From Prosthecobacter dejongeii (GTDB lineage Bacteria > Verrucomicrobiota > Verrucomicrobiia > Verrucomicrobiales > Verrucomicrobiaceae): a DNA stretch of 64,000 nt. The notes beneath the pieces are model-generated. The model was not told the origin of the DNA, did not search any database, and saw nothing but the letters and a program-made list of their open reading frames with translations. This document shows positions 1 to 8,064 of the stretch, piece after piece. Where the stretch lies: contig NZ_JACHIF010000002.1 of the NCBI RefSeq assembly GCF_014203045.1, positions 310,001-374,000 on the forward strand. The letters run 5' to 3'. Both the position numbers and the translations under genes were made by a program. The number at the start of each line of letters is the position of its first letter. Positions within the stretch are counted from its first letter, which is position 1.

Positions 1-729
1 ATCCATGATGGGCTTGAGAGCCTCGTTGATCGGTGCGGCAAAGGCGACCTGGAGAGATGACCAGGCATCGCTCAGGGTGCTGAGCTTACCCGCAAAGGTC
101 TCGCTCTGACGGGACATGCTGGCGAAGTACGCACCCCCATTGCCTGTCATGCGGCCCAGGATGTTCTCGAAGTCTTTGGCCGACACCGCGCCTTTAGTCA
201 GGGCATCGCCCACCTCATTGACATTGATGCCTTTGAACTTGGCGATCTCTTCGCGCAGCCCAGCAACACCGCGTTCAGCGAGCTGGAGAAACTCCTCAGT
301 CGCCAACGTGCCTTTGCCGCGAATCTGATTGAAGATGCTGACCAGGCCGCCGAGATCCGTGTCCGCACCACTGGCGACATCGCCCAGCATCTTGATCTGT
401 TTGCCCAGATCCTTCGCCGCCGTGCCAGCCCCCAAAAGAGCACGGGCAGCGGGGGCCAGGTCGGACATCTCAAAGGGAGTCTCAGCGCCGATGCGCTTCA
501 ACTCCGACATCACATCTTTGGTTAGATTGGCATCCTTCAGGATGGTGCCGATGGCGGTCTCTACCGACTCCATGGACGCCGCCTTTTCAAAGGAGCTGGC
601 CATCACACGGGCCGCCCGATTGACCAGGTTAATGGCCAGATCCAGACTGCCCAGGACGCCGATGGCACTGCTCACCGTCCCGGCAAAGCCGGAGCTGTCG
701 AGGCCAAGGGTGTAAGAGAGATCAGGCAC
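1..729 (-). CDS. Tail tape measure protein, N-terminal 243 codons (runs off the window)
   Basis: The reading frame is open from a GTG at 729 to base 1, so only the N-terminus is visible. It contains KGTLATEEFLQLAERG and a TKGAVSAKDFENILG stretch followed by AYFASMSRQSETFAGKLSTL. This pattern, in which a shared N-terminal region precedes a long helical rod, is typical of siphophage and Mu-type tape measure proteins. Such proteins set tail length and occupy the tail lumen. The gene follows two small genes where tail assembly chaperones are expected, with a gap of only 2 bp, which fits tail gene order. The GTG is the first start after the preceding stop; an internal start is possible. Confidence 0.75.
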   Translation of the reverse strand, partial: MPDLSYTLGLDSSGFAGTVSSAIGVLGSLDLAINLVNRAARVMASSFEKAASMESVETAIGTILKDANLTKDVMSELKRIGAETPFEMSDLAPAARALLGAGTAAKDLGKQIKMLGDVASGADTDLGGLVSIFNQIRGKGTLATEEFLQLAERGVAGLREEIAKFKGINVNEVGDALTKGAVSAKDFENILGRMTGNGGAYFASMSRQSETFAGKLSTLSDAWSSLQVAFAAPINEALKPIMD

Positions 730-731
730 GG

Positions 732-1016
732 CTAGGGAATGATTCGGTAAACTTTTTCGAGCTCGGCCCGGCATTCATCGCGGGCTCTCCAGATGGCCCG
801 CTCGATGTAGCCGATGGCGTAGCGGGGATTGATGCGGCAGGCGCGGGCCTCAATGAGGGCAAGCCCTGCCTCCAAAGGCAGGCCGAGAACCACCTCCGCG
901 AGAGTGAAGCGATACTCCGCGCAGAGGATCTCGATGAAGGCCATCACCCACCCAGCCCCCGGCCCGGCTTTAGGCATCGCAGCAGCCAGCGCGGCCACTG
1001 CTTGCCCGGAGGTCAT
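732..1016 (-). CDS. Small tail gene, second chaperone position
   Basis: This 94-residue alpha-helical protein starts with MTSGQAVAALAAAMPK. Its ATG overlaps the stop of the preceding gene by 4 bp (ATGA), so translation is probably coupled. It sits immediately before the tape measure gene, where Mu-like and lambda-like phages place the second tail assembly chaperone. That gene is often made by frameshifting, but here it has its own overlapping start. I do not recognise the sequence family; the role is inferred from position and size. Confidence 0.55.
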   Translation of the reverse strand: MTSGQAVAALAAAMPKAGPGAGWVMAFIEILCAEYRFTLAEVVLGLPLEAGLALIEARACRINPRYAIGYIERAIWRARDECRAELEKVYRIIP

Positions 1017-1543
1017 CGGCCCCGTCCCGGCTTCAGCGGCTTCCTCCTCTTCGCCGCTTCCCGCTTTCCCAGCTTCACCTCTTGAGGGGCCGGAGCGGGG
1101 GCCACGGCCCGCATGTGATCAGCAAAGGCCGTCATCTCTTCTTTCCCCCACCCACCGACCAGCTCCAAGGCCTGGCTATCCAGTTCCGCCAGGTCATCCG
1201 CTTCGCGAGTCCGCAGCAGCTCATAGGCTCCGATGGGATCATGAAAGAGGAAGGCCGTGCGGGCCACGGTGATGGACTGGCTTGTCGCGCAGGCAAAGGG
1301 GTGAGCTTTGAGAGCCTCATTGGCGGTGCTCACGGCCAGGCACATGTCATGCATGGGCAGACCGCCGATGGTGGTCAGGTTGCGCGGAGTTTCGCCGGCG
1401 CGGGCGGCCCGCAAGACGGTGCGCAGTTGGTGAGGATCTGCGCCCGCTGCTTGGGCTTCCAGGCGGCCACGGATGCCTGCCTCGGCCTCATGGAGCGAGG
1501 CTGTGCGTTCGGTGATGACGGGCCGGGTGTCGGTAGGGTTCAT
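1013..1543 (-). CDS. Tail assembly chaperone-like protein
   Basis: The protein has 176 residues from the ATG at 1543 (MNPTDTRPVITERTASLHEA). A longer frame reaches 1666, but its first 41 residues are arginine- and glycine-rich and overlap the upstream gene, so the inner start is preferred. The body is helical and the C-terminus is very basic (KLGKREAAKRRKPLKPGRGR). It lies between the tail-tube candidate and the small pre-tape-measure gene, the usual place of the first tail assembly chaperone. Function is inferred from synteny only. Confidence 0.55.
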   Translation of the reverse strand: MNPTDTRPVITERTASLHEAEAGIRGRLEAQAAGADPHQLRTVLRAARAGETPRNLTTIGGLPMHDMCLAVSTANEALKAHPFACATSQSITVARTAFLFHDPIGAYELLRTREADDLAELDSQALELVGGWGKEEMTAFADHMRAVAPAPAPQEVKLGKREAAKRRKPLKPGRGR

Positions 1544-1572
1544 GGGGATGGATTCAGTGGAAGGTTGCGAGA

Positions 1573-2001
1573 TCAGTCTTCGGCAGGTGGCGGCACAGCC
1601 CCCGCGCCGCCGCCTTCCACCGTGACCGTGGCACCCACGCCAATGACGCCGCCGATGCTGGCCCAATGCGCAGCCGTGATCTCGATCTTGCGTGCCCGCT
1701 TTCCCTCATAGACCAGCTTCCATTTCAGCAGGTTGGCAGCGAGATTTAGCTTGGTGATGTCAACACGAGCACCAATCGTAGGCAGCTCAGCAGTCTTGGG
1801 GAAGATGGCCGTGAACTGAATGTTATACTGCGGATTCGTGATCAGGTAAGACTGCCAGCCGCCCTCAGAATCGGGGATGCCTTCCTCATCCCCCATGTGC
1901 TCAATGGAGCCAGATTCCACCTGGCCAAAGACAGTGCCAGCCAGTTCAAGTGTGCCGAAAATAAGATCGGCGTTTCCGATGATGGTGCGCGGTGCGGACA
2001 T
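1573..2001 (-). CDS. Probable tail tube (major tail) protein
   Basis: The protein has 142 residues from the ATG at 2001 (MSAPRTIIGNADLIFGTLEL); a GTG two codons upstream is less likely. It is compact and beta-rich, with alternating hydrophobic strands (YNIQFTAIFPKTAEL, RKIEITAAHW) and an acidic, proline-rich C-terminus (AVPPPAED). It precedes the chaperone and tape measure genes, the normal place for the tube protein. No contractile sheath gene lies next to it. A 24-bp conserved element lies about 32 bp upstream of the start and may be its promoter. The assignment rests on order and predicted fold style. Confidence 0.5.
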   Translation of the reverse strand: MSAPRTIIGNADLIFGTLELAGTVFGQVESGSIEHMGDEEGIPDSEGGWQSYLITNPQYNIQFTAIFPKTAELPTIGARVDITKLNLAANLLKWKLVYEGKRARKIEITAAHWASIGGVIGVGATVTVEGGGAGAVPPPAED

Positions 2002-2033
2002 GTTCACAGCCTGCCGCGCTCAGGCTCTTCCGG

Positions 2034-2057
2034 CTAAGTGCCGGAGGTTCCAGGGTG
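2034..2057 (-). promoter_or_regulatory. Conserved 24-bp upstream element, copy 1 (candidate late promoter/operator)
   Basis: The element reads CTAAGTGCCGGAGG then TTCCAGGGTG on the plus strand. It matches 23 of 24 bases of the copy at 9678-9701. It lies 32 bp upstream of the tail-tube gene start on the minus strand. The other copy lies 31 bp upstream of the protease gene. The matched spacing suggests a shared promoter or activator site. Confidence 0.5.
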
Positions 2058-5000
2058 TTAGAAGTAGCTGCGGACAATAACCAGGCCCGCGCCACCACGG
2101 CCACCCGCGCCCGAGCTGATAGTATTCACACTGCCGCCGCCACCACCACCGCCGCCGCCATAGTTTGCCCCATCCGCGCCGGATTGAGCCGCGCCGCCTG
2201 CATTGGTGCCGCCACCGCCACCGCCGCCGCCTAACCCAATGTATCCAATGGCCGTGCCAGCCGTGGCCGCTGCCGCCCCCGCCTGAGTGTAGATTCCAGA
2301 TGCCCCACCGCCAGCTAGGCCAACGGACTGTGCATTGGCGGAGGTAATGCCCCCGCCTCCACCACCGCCCGTTGGCAAGACGCCAAAGCCACTTGCCCCA
2401 GCCGTCCCGCCGCCTGTGCCACCGCTGCCGCCGCCGAGGTTGGCAGTCGTCACCCCCATGGCTGCGCAAGAGTCAGGCACAGCCGCGCCCCCTGTGACCG
2501 TGGCCGTGGTGCCCGCCGAACCGCCCGCACCTCCTACCGCCGTCCAGTTTCCAAAAGAGGATGCCACGCCATTCGTCCCCGCGTCGCCATTCGTGCTCGC
2601 CAGAGTGACGGCTTGGCCGCCCAGCCGCCTTCCCGCATAACTCACCGTGACTGAGCTGGGCACCTCGGCAGGATCAAGGATGACATGCACCCGAGCCCCC
2701 GCAGCACCGCCACCACCGCCGCCGCGCACGGTGCTGCCAGCTCCCTGCCGACCGCTGCCGCCGCTCCCTCCCCCGCCAATCATATAGACCTCTATGGCTT
2801 TGCAGCCAGCAGGCTTGTTCCAGGTAGTTGTAGTTGGGCCAGCGCCAGCCGTCAGGATAGAGCCATCGTAAATATCCACCTGCACCGCGCTGCCGTTGCC
2901 TGCCGCCGTGATCCGCCCATCAGCATCCACTGTGACATTGCTCATCGTGTAGCTGCCAGGTGTCACGGCGGTGCTGGCGATCTGAGTGGCTCCAATATCC
3001 CCCGTGCCGATGCGGGCCACGGGCAGCGTGCCTGAGGTGATGTTGCTGGCGGAGATCCCGGTGCCCACCTTGCTGCCTGTGAGGCTGCCGTCTGCGAGGT
3101 CGTCGAGATCCGCATCATAAGCCTGCACTTGAGAGCCGATGGCCACACCGATAGAGCTGCGCACCGTTGCTGCATTGTTGACTGCCAGCACCAGGGTGCC
3201 GCTGCCCGTCACGGGTACGCCTGTGAAAGTGAAGCCCGTACTGCCGCCGCTGGCATCCACATACGTGACCGTGCCCGTGCCGCCCCCGATGGCCTCATAA
3301 CGAGTAGTGCCGTCACCATTGGAGACGACGACATCGCCATCAGAGCCATATGTACTCGGGCCAAGGAGCAGGCGACCCGCCTTGCGCGGCAGCAAGATCG
3401 CCGCGCCATCTTCACTGTAAGGATCAGCCAAAAGATGCACATGAGAATAGCTGAAGGGTGGCTCATCAGGCCAGTCTGGATTGAACCAAAAGCGCACTCC
3501 ATACGCACCAGGAGGATTGATGGCAGGGGTCATTAGAGGCACGCCATTGGCATAGTCCAAAAGGTAAGGCGTCACATCCGAAAGACGGCCTTTGGAGTCC
3601 ACTGTAAAGCCAGCGATGGGATACGCCCCCGCTGTCACGCCCGTGGGGGCCAACGTGGCGGCCACTGAGCCAGAGCCCGAGGCAGTCACATCCCCCGTTA
3701 GGGCGGTGATTCCCCCCGGCGATCCGTTATTCGCCGAGGTAATTCGTCCGTCTGCATCCACCGTGATGTTGGCGGAGGTGTAGCTCCCCGGCGTCACGGA
3801 GGTGCTGGCGATCTGAGTGGCTCCAATGTCCCCCGTGCCGATGCGAGCCACGGGCAGTGTGCCCGAGGTGATGTTGCTGGCGGAGATCCCGCTGCCCACC
3901 TTGCTGCCCGTGAGGCTGCCGTCTGCCAAGTCGTCGAGATCCAAATCATAAGCCTGTACTTGAGAGCCGATGACCAAACCCAAAGTGGACTGCGCAGCGG
4001 ACGCGCTGAGATCATCCACCAATGTGAGACCAAAGGCCGAGACTGCCGAGGAAGCGAGCTTGCCATCCAGCGCGCTTTGCAGGCCTGTGACATCGCCAAT
4101 GATGTGACTGTGACCTGAAGGCGCAAAGGTGCTAGGCACCCCCGTGAGCTTTGACCAGGCTAACGAAGTCAGCCAGGCCGGGTTGCCGTAACTGCCGGAG
4201 GTCAAGACGACAGGATCGGTGATGCCGTAGCCTGCCAAGCTGGTCGGCGCGCCTGTGATCTTTGACCACGCTAACGAGGCGAGCCATGACGGGTTTGCAT
4301 AGCTGCCCGAGGTCAAAACAATGGGGTCCGTGATGCCATAGCCTGCCAAGGTCGTGGGCTTGCTGGTGAGGTCCGCAAAGGCCAGCGAGTTGGCGACCGC
4401 CAGAGTCCCCAGGCCTAATGTGGCGCGTGCTGCCGAGGCGCTGAGATCATCCACAAGAGTCAGCCCAAAGGCCGAGACTGCCGAGTTTGCGAGCTTGCCA
4501 TCCAGCGCGCTTTGCAGTCCCGTGACATCGCCAATGATGTGAGCATGAGCCGAGGGCGCAAAGGTACTTGGCACCCCTGTGAGCTTTGACCAGGCTAACG
4601 AAGTCAGCCAGGCCGGGTTGGCATAACTGCCGGAGGTCAAGACAATGGGATCGGTGATGCCATAGCCCGCCAACGTCGTCGGCGCGCCTGTGATCTTTGA
4701 CCACGCTAACGAGGCGAGCCATGACGGGTTTGCATAGCTGCCCGAGGTCAAAACAATGGGGTCCGTGATGCCATAGCCTGCCAAGGTCGTGGGCTTGCTG
4801 GTGAGATCCGCAAAGGCCAGCGAGTTAGCGGCCGCCAGAGTGCCCAGGCCTAACGTGGTGCGTGCTGCCGAGGCGCTGAGATCATCCACCAACGTGAGGC
4901 CAAAGGCCGAGATGGCTGAGGTTGCGAGCTTGCCATCCAATGCGGCTTGCAGGCCCGTGACATCGCCAATGATGTGACTGTGAGCTGAAGGCGTGAACGT

Positions 5001-5270
5001 GCTAGGCACGCCGCTGAGCTGAGACCAGGCTGGCGACAGGATGAGCTGACCACTCGAAACCGAAAGACCCGTGGTTAGTGCCGCCGTGATGGGGATGCCG
5101 TTGGAGTCAAAAGCCAAGATGGAGTTAGGCACGGCAGGCAACCGCACCTCAATGAAGCTAGTGCCAACGTAACGATCTAACGCCAGTCCGCTGGACTGCG
5201 CCAAAGCCAAGGTGTTGAACATCCCCAGCGCCAAGGCCAGGAAGGATTTCAGGTGTTTTTTCATGGGCAT
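2058..5270 (-). CDS. Long repetitive tail fibre / receptor-binding protein with glycine-rich tip
   Basis: The protein has 1070 residues from the ATG at 5270; the frame also opens at a TTG at 5279. The N-terminus (KKHLKSFLALALG, then ALAQS) looks like a cleavable signal peptide, which is odd for a phage fibre. The shaft contains GYGITDP and DVTGLQAALDGKLA repeats in a 145-residue period, as in phage fibres. A second repeat type (QVQAYDLDLDDLADGSLTGS, TPGSYTSANITVDADGRIT) occurs twice. The last 280 residues are a glycine-rich domain starting WNKPAGCKAIEVYMIGG and ending GGAGLVIVRSYF, which resembles glycine-rich adhesin tips of tail fibres. It is encoded between the connector gene and the tube gene, the place where Mu has its sheath gene. 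Confidence 0.8.
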   Translation of the reverse strand: MPMKKHLKSFLALALGMFNTLALAQSSGLALDRYVGTSFIEVRLPAVPNSILAFDSNGIPITAALTTGLSVSSGQLILSPAWSQLSGVPSTFTPSAHSHIIGDVTGLQAALDGKLATSAISAFGLTLVDDLSASAARTTLGLGTLAAANSLAFADLTSKPTTLAGYGITDPIVLTSGSYANPSWLASLAWSKITGAPTTLAGYGITDPIVLTSGSYANPAWLTSLAWSKLTGVPSTFAPSAHAHIIGDVTGLQSALDGKLANSAVSAFGLTLVDDLSASAARATLGLGTLAVANSLAFADLTSKPTTLAGYGITDPIVLTSGSYANPSWLASLAWSKITGAPTSLAGYGITDPVVLTSGSYGNPAWLTSLAWSKLTGVPSTFAPSGHSHIIGDVTGLQSALDGKLASSAVSAFGLTLVDDLSASAAQSTLGLVIGSQVQAYDLDLDDLADGSLTGSKVGSGISASNITSGTLPVARIGTGDIGATQIASTSVTPGSYTSANITVDADGRITSANNGSPGGITALTGDVTASGSGSVAATLAPTGVTAGAYPIAGFTVDSKGRLSDVTPYLLDYANGVPLMTPAINPPGAYGVRFWFNPDWPDEPPFSYSHVHLLADPYSEDGAAILLPRKAGRLLLGPSTYGSDGDVVVSNGDGTTRYEAIGGGTGTVTYVDASGGSTGFTFTGVPVTGSGTLVLAVNNAATVRSSIGVAIGSQVQAYDADLDDLADGSLTGSKVGTGISASNITSGTLPVARIGTGDIGATQIASTAVTPGSYTMSNVTVDADGRITAAGNGSAVQVDIYDGSILTAGAGPTTTTWNKPAGCKAIEVYMIGGGGSGGSGRQGAGSTVRGGGGGGAAGARVHVILDPAEVPSSVTVSYAGRRLGGQAVTLASTNGDAGTNGVASSFGNWTAVGGAGGSAGTTATVTGGAAVPDSCAAMGVTTANLGGGSGGTGGGTAGASGFGVLPTGGGGGGGITSANAQSVGLAGGGASGIYTQAGAAAATAGTAIGYIGLGGGGGGGGTNAGGAAQSGADGANYGGGGGGGGGSVNTISSGAGGRGGAGLVIVRSYF
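2905..3145. repeat. Direct repeat inside the fibre gene (second copy at 3736-3980)
   Basis: About 240 bp encoding the AYDLDLDDLADGSLTGS to DVDADGRIT module. It recurs about 831 bp away with only scattered changes (for example Asp/Leu at one position). The high DNA identity shows a recent duplication and could allow deletion or expansion by recombination. Confidence 0.75.
4100..5000. repeat. 435-bp tandem repeat inside the fibre gene
   Basis: The string GATGTGA of the IIGDVTGLQ codons recurs at 4101, 4536 and 4971, giving a period of exactly 435 bp (145 residues). Each unit also holds two SYANP-W-SLAWSK sub-repeats. The units are close to identical at DNA level, so the repeat number may vary among lysogens. 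Confidence 0.85.
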
Positions 5271-5275
5271 AAAAA

Positions 5276-5974
5276 TCAAAGCTCAACCATCCGCACGCGC
5301 TTTGTGACGCCGTCGCCATCGGTGATGTGGAGATAGTTACCGACCACGGCCATAGCGAGACCCTCGGCAGGCGTTCCCCAAGCGACCTCGAAGTCGCCAG
5401 GGCCAGTCTTGACAATGACCTGGCCAGGCGCGCCGCCAGGAGGGAGATAACCAACACCCCTCAGCATGATGGGCGGCAGTGGGTCAGGGCCATCGGTATC
5501 GGTGAGGACATAACGCACAGTGAAACGCACCCGCGCTGCACGCCAAGGCATGCCCTCCACACGCACCCAATCCCAGCCGCCAAAGCGGAAAGCGCGACCA
5601 CACTCTTGGTCGAGACTTTCATCATCCACCGTTAGGCCACGCACCTCCCGCATCAGCCATTCCAGGCGCGCCAAAAAAGAGGGGGTGGCATTGGGCTTGC
5701 TGCGATGCAATCCTTTAGACGGATTGGCTGCCAGGCCGAGAGGGGCCGTCACATAAAAGTGGATCTGATCGGAGACATACCCACCCACATCATCCCCGCT
5801 CTCCATGCTGTCATTGCCGCCTGGCACCATTACCACACGCCAACGGTCAGCGGCCTGCGTCAGGGATTCCAGCGCATCGTATTCGGTATCCGCGACCGCC
5901 AGCACACCCCCGGCATCAGCCATGAGGGGTTGCAGCGTATCCTCCAGAGCAATGAGCAGAGCAGATAGCGTCAT
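5276..5974 (-). CDS. Mu gp37-like (DUF1834-type) tail terminator/connector protein
   Basis: The 232-residue protein begins MTLSALLIALEDTLQPLMAD and has a long N-terminal region with beta-strands (RWRVVMVPGG, ARVRFTVRYVL). A C-terminal extension of about 60 residues ends KRVRMVEL. In Mu-type head-tail modules the gene after gp36 encodes a gp37 (DUF1834-like) tail terminator or connector of about 170 residues. This position and the helix-then-strand layout fit that role, but the last 60 residues (LPPIMLRGVGYLPPGG onward) resemble a fibre-linked segment. It is 2 bp from the gp36-like gene, and its stop lies just after the fibre start. Confidence 0.55.
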   Translation of the reverse strand: MTLSALLIALEDTLQPLMADAGGVLAVADTEYDALESLTQAADRWRVVMVPGGNDSMESGDDVGGYVSDQIHFYVTAPLGLAANPSKGLHRSKPNATPSFLARLEWLMREVRGLTVDDESLDQECGRAFRFGGWDWVRVEGMPWRAARVRFTVRYVLTDTDGPDPLPPIMLRGVGYLPPGGAPGQVIVKTGPGDFEVAWGTPAEGLAMAVVGNYLHITDGDGVTKRVRMVEL

Positions 5975-5976
5975 GG

Positions 5977-6396
5977 TTAGTGTCCCGCTGATTTGGAATA
6001 GACTCGGCTTGGCTCGCTAATGACGGCCACGGTGTCATTGACCTGCTCAATGACTGGCGAGAGTGGATCTTCGCCGCTCGCAATGCGGCCCAGGCGAGAC
6101 CAAAGGATCTCGAAATCAGCCGCAAAGGGGAATTTATCCAACAGGCCCCGACGCTGATAAACCAGGCGGGCCGCCACATGAGAAGCCACGTCTAACAAGA
6201 AAGCATCCAGCCCCGCATTGCCCGGCGCAAACGGCACGGCATACCGCTGGCCCAGGACGCCATTGACACGGGCCTCAGCCAGCCTTTGCACTTTCGTGAA
6301 GGCATCTTGAGTGCCGTCGCTGTTATCATCCAGGCCCTCAGTGAGCCAGCCCTCAGGGATGAGCGCGGATAGATCGTCTTGAGTAAAGTAGGCCAT
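5977..6396 (-). CDS. gp36-like (DUF1320) head-tail joining protein
   Basis: The protein has 139 residues and starts MAYFTQDDLSALIPEGWL. A helical segment with RLAEARVNGVLGQRYAVPF is followed by DVASHVAARLVYQRRG. This matches the layout of the Mu gp36/DUF1320 family: a short N-terminal helix pair, a conserved RVNGYLxxRY motif and a second helical half. These proteins sit between the capsid and tail genes and are thought to form part of the connector. It is the first gene after a strong minus-strand terminator, so it may need read-through or its own promoter. Confidence 0.75.
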   Translation of the reverse strand: MAYFTQDDLSALIPEGWLTEGLDDNSDGTQDAFTKVQRLAEARVNGVLGQRYAVPFAPGNAGLDAFLLDVASHVAARLVYQRRGLLDKFPFAADFEILWSRLGRIASGEDPLSPVIEQVNDTVAVISEPSRVYSKSAGH

Positions 6397-6410
6397 GTGA
6401 AAACGAGAGT

Positions 6411-6454
6411 GGTCTTTAAAAAAGCAGGCCGGAGACTTTCGCTCCCGGCCTGCT
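6411..6454 (-). terminator. Rho-independent terminator after the capsid genes
   Basis: A perfect 10-bp stem (AGCAGGCCGG at 6423-6432 and CCGGCCTGCT at 6445-6454) has a 12-base loop. Read on the minus strand, a T-run follows directly. It lies between the second head protein gene and the gp36-like gene and probably limits tail gene expression relative to capsid. Confidence 0.8.
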
Positions 6455-6487
6455 CCCCTTTGGCTTGGGCACCCCTGCCCAAAAGTG

Positions 6488-6991
6488 TTACAACGCAGTC
6501 GGAGACCGCAGGCCCTCGGCCCGGAAAAGGATCTTGGTGGTGGACTTGGCCACGGCGATGACGATGGGCCGCCAGCCTGTGGTGAGGTCTGCCGCTGGAG
6601 CTATCGCGCCAGGGTTGGCGCTGGCCACGTAGATGGTGCCATTGACGACGGTGCCGCCCAAGGTGAGGTCATCATCTGCCGTGATGATGGTGACAGGCTG
6701 ACCCGTGCCGGAGGTGGTAGCCGCGAGGCCATCCACATCCCTGGCCGCCGCCGTTGCCGAGTTGGAGTCGGTGAGCTTCCAGGTGTTGTCACTGACATCC
6801 AGATAAATGAGCTGGCCCGCCGTGATGGCCACGCCAGCCTTGCCATACCGGTATTGAGCATTGGCACCCGGCGTGAGGTTAGCCGCCGTGATGGTGACAT
6901 CCGCAGCCGTTGCCGACTGCATCGGATTCAAGGCGATAAAGAAGGCCACCAGGAGCAGCCACAGAGAAAGGAAAGGAGAGGAACTTTTCAT
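6488..6991 (-). CDS. Phage head decoration-like protein with a possible signal peptide
   Basis: The protein has 167 residues. After residue 30 the sequence (DVTITAANLTPGANAQYRYG, then AGQLIYLDVSDNTWKLTDSN) follows a beta-rich pattern common in small phage head or decoration proteins. The first 30 residues (FLSLWLLLVAFFIALNPMQS, then ATAA) form a strong hydrophobic segment with an Ala-x-Ala-type end, like a signal peptide. An internal ATG at 6922 (MQSATAADVT) would remove it and give a normal cytoplasmic virion protein of 144 residues. Which start is used cannot be decided here. The gene follows the capsid gene by 95 bp and is followed by a terminator. Confidence 0.6.
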   Translation of the reverse strand: MKSSSPFLSLWLLLVAFFIALNPMQSATAADVTITAANLTPGANAQYRYGKAGVAITAGQLIYLDVSDNTWKLTDSNSATAAARDVDGLAATTSGTGQPVTIITADDDLTLGGTVVNGTIYVASANPGAIAPAADLTTGWRPIVIAVAKSTTKILFRAEGLRSPTAL

Positions 6992-7086
6992 GAGCAGAGA
7001 AGAGAAAGAATGAGGCGGAGCCGCCAGCGATGGAGAGATGATAAATACACCCCAGCGGCCCCGCTTGACCGGGTGGTCACACTTGG

Positions 7087-8016
7087 TTAGGCCGCATCAG
7101 CACCCGTGGAGCCGTAGGCGTATTCAGGCAGGCCGCCAGCGATGGCGAAACGACCGCGAGCCTTCCAGCTAAAGAGGTCATCATTGAAGACCTTGTCAGC
7201 AGTGAGTGACATGTTGGCGGTCAGCTCAAATTTCACACGCTCCTGATAGATGATGGGCTTGACCTCTCCGCCGCAATCCAAGAGGAACCAAGGGCGGGCC
7301 GCCCCCGCTGGCTGGAGACCAGGCAGCACCAAGACTTGAGCCTTGTTGAAATTCGGGTTTTCTCCACCCCCGGCAAGAGTCGCCAACTTGACGATGGAGT
7401 CCGCCGTCGCCTCATCGTCAGAGCACACCACCAGATAGACCTGAGCTGGATTGAGCAGCGTGAACAGAGGCACACCCGCCGCATCCCGACGATCCCGCAG
7501 GTTGGCATAAGCGAGCTGGAAGTTGGTCGCGCTGAGTTTCTTGGTGCCCAGATTGCTCCAAGCCGCCGCACGACCATGCGCCTTATGGTCAGCCGCGAAG
7601 AAGGGCTTGCCATCATACGACTTAGAAGTGGTGAAACTCAGGCCTAACCATTTGATGAGCTCCAAGTCTGGAGACTGCCCAGCGCGCTGACCCCAGAGGG
7701 CCGCAGTCGGCGCGAAGACGCCATATTGATCATCCTCAATGGCCGTGCGTGGCACTTCGACAATGCCCGCAAACTCCTTATTGAGCACGGATTGCCCCAA
7801 GACCTGGAGGCGGGTCTTGATGATCTCGGCAGTCTTCTCGCTGATGGCTGGGAGCGAGGCCAGCCAGGCATAGACATTCTCCGCTGTGACGCTCGGCACC
7901 GACATGCACAGCTTTTTGTAGAAAGCAGGCACGTTGCCGATAGCGCGGTTGAAGTTGGTTTGGAACCCCGCGTCAATGTCGCGGAGTACAGAGGTATTGA
8001 TAACGACGCCTTTCAT
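7087..8016 (-). CDS. Major capsid protein, Mu gpT family
   Basis: The protein has 309 residues, typical for Mu-like gpT. The N-terminus shows the family pattern: an INTSVLRDIDAGFQTNF-type opening, then SVPSVTAENVYAWLASLP, then VPRTAIEDDQYG. The middle contains the hydrophobic core PFFAADHKAHG and a LVVCSDDEATADSIVKLA segment. It assembles the icosahedral shell with the scaffold made from the protease gene upstream. It lies 49 bp after the small decoration gene in one minus-strand operon. Confidence 0.92.
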   Translation of the reverse strand: MKGVVINTSVLRDIDAGFQTNFNRAIGNVPAFYKKLCMSVPSVTAENVYAWLASLPAISEKTAEIIKTRLQVLGQSVLNKEFAGIVEVPRTAIEDDQYGVFAPTAALWGQRAGQSPDLELIKWLGLSFTTSKSYDGKPFFAADHKAHGRAAAWSNLGTKKLSATNFQLAYANLRDRRDAAGVPLFTLLNPAQVYLVVCSDDEATADSIVKLATLAGGGENPNFNKAQVLVLPGLQPAGAARPWFLLDCGGEVKPIIYQERVKFELTANMSLTADKVFNDDLFSWKARGRFAIAGGLPEYAYGSTGADAA

Positions 8017-8064
8017 AAATGGATGATCAGTGGGAGGATGGGTGAGGGGTTGTTGGGCAGGTGG

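Noticed and set aside
2335..2640. Proline-rich 101-codon frame on the plus strand (2335-2640)
   Set aside because: It is antisense to the glycine-rich fibre end; runs of CCG/GCC produce proline and alanine. No independent support.
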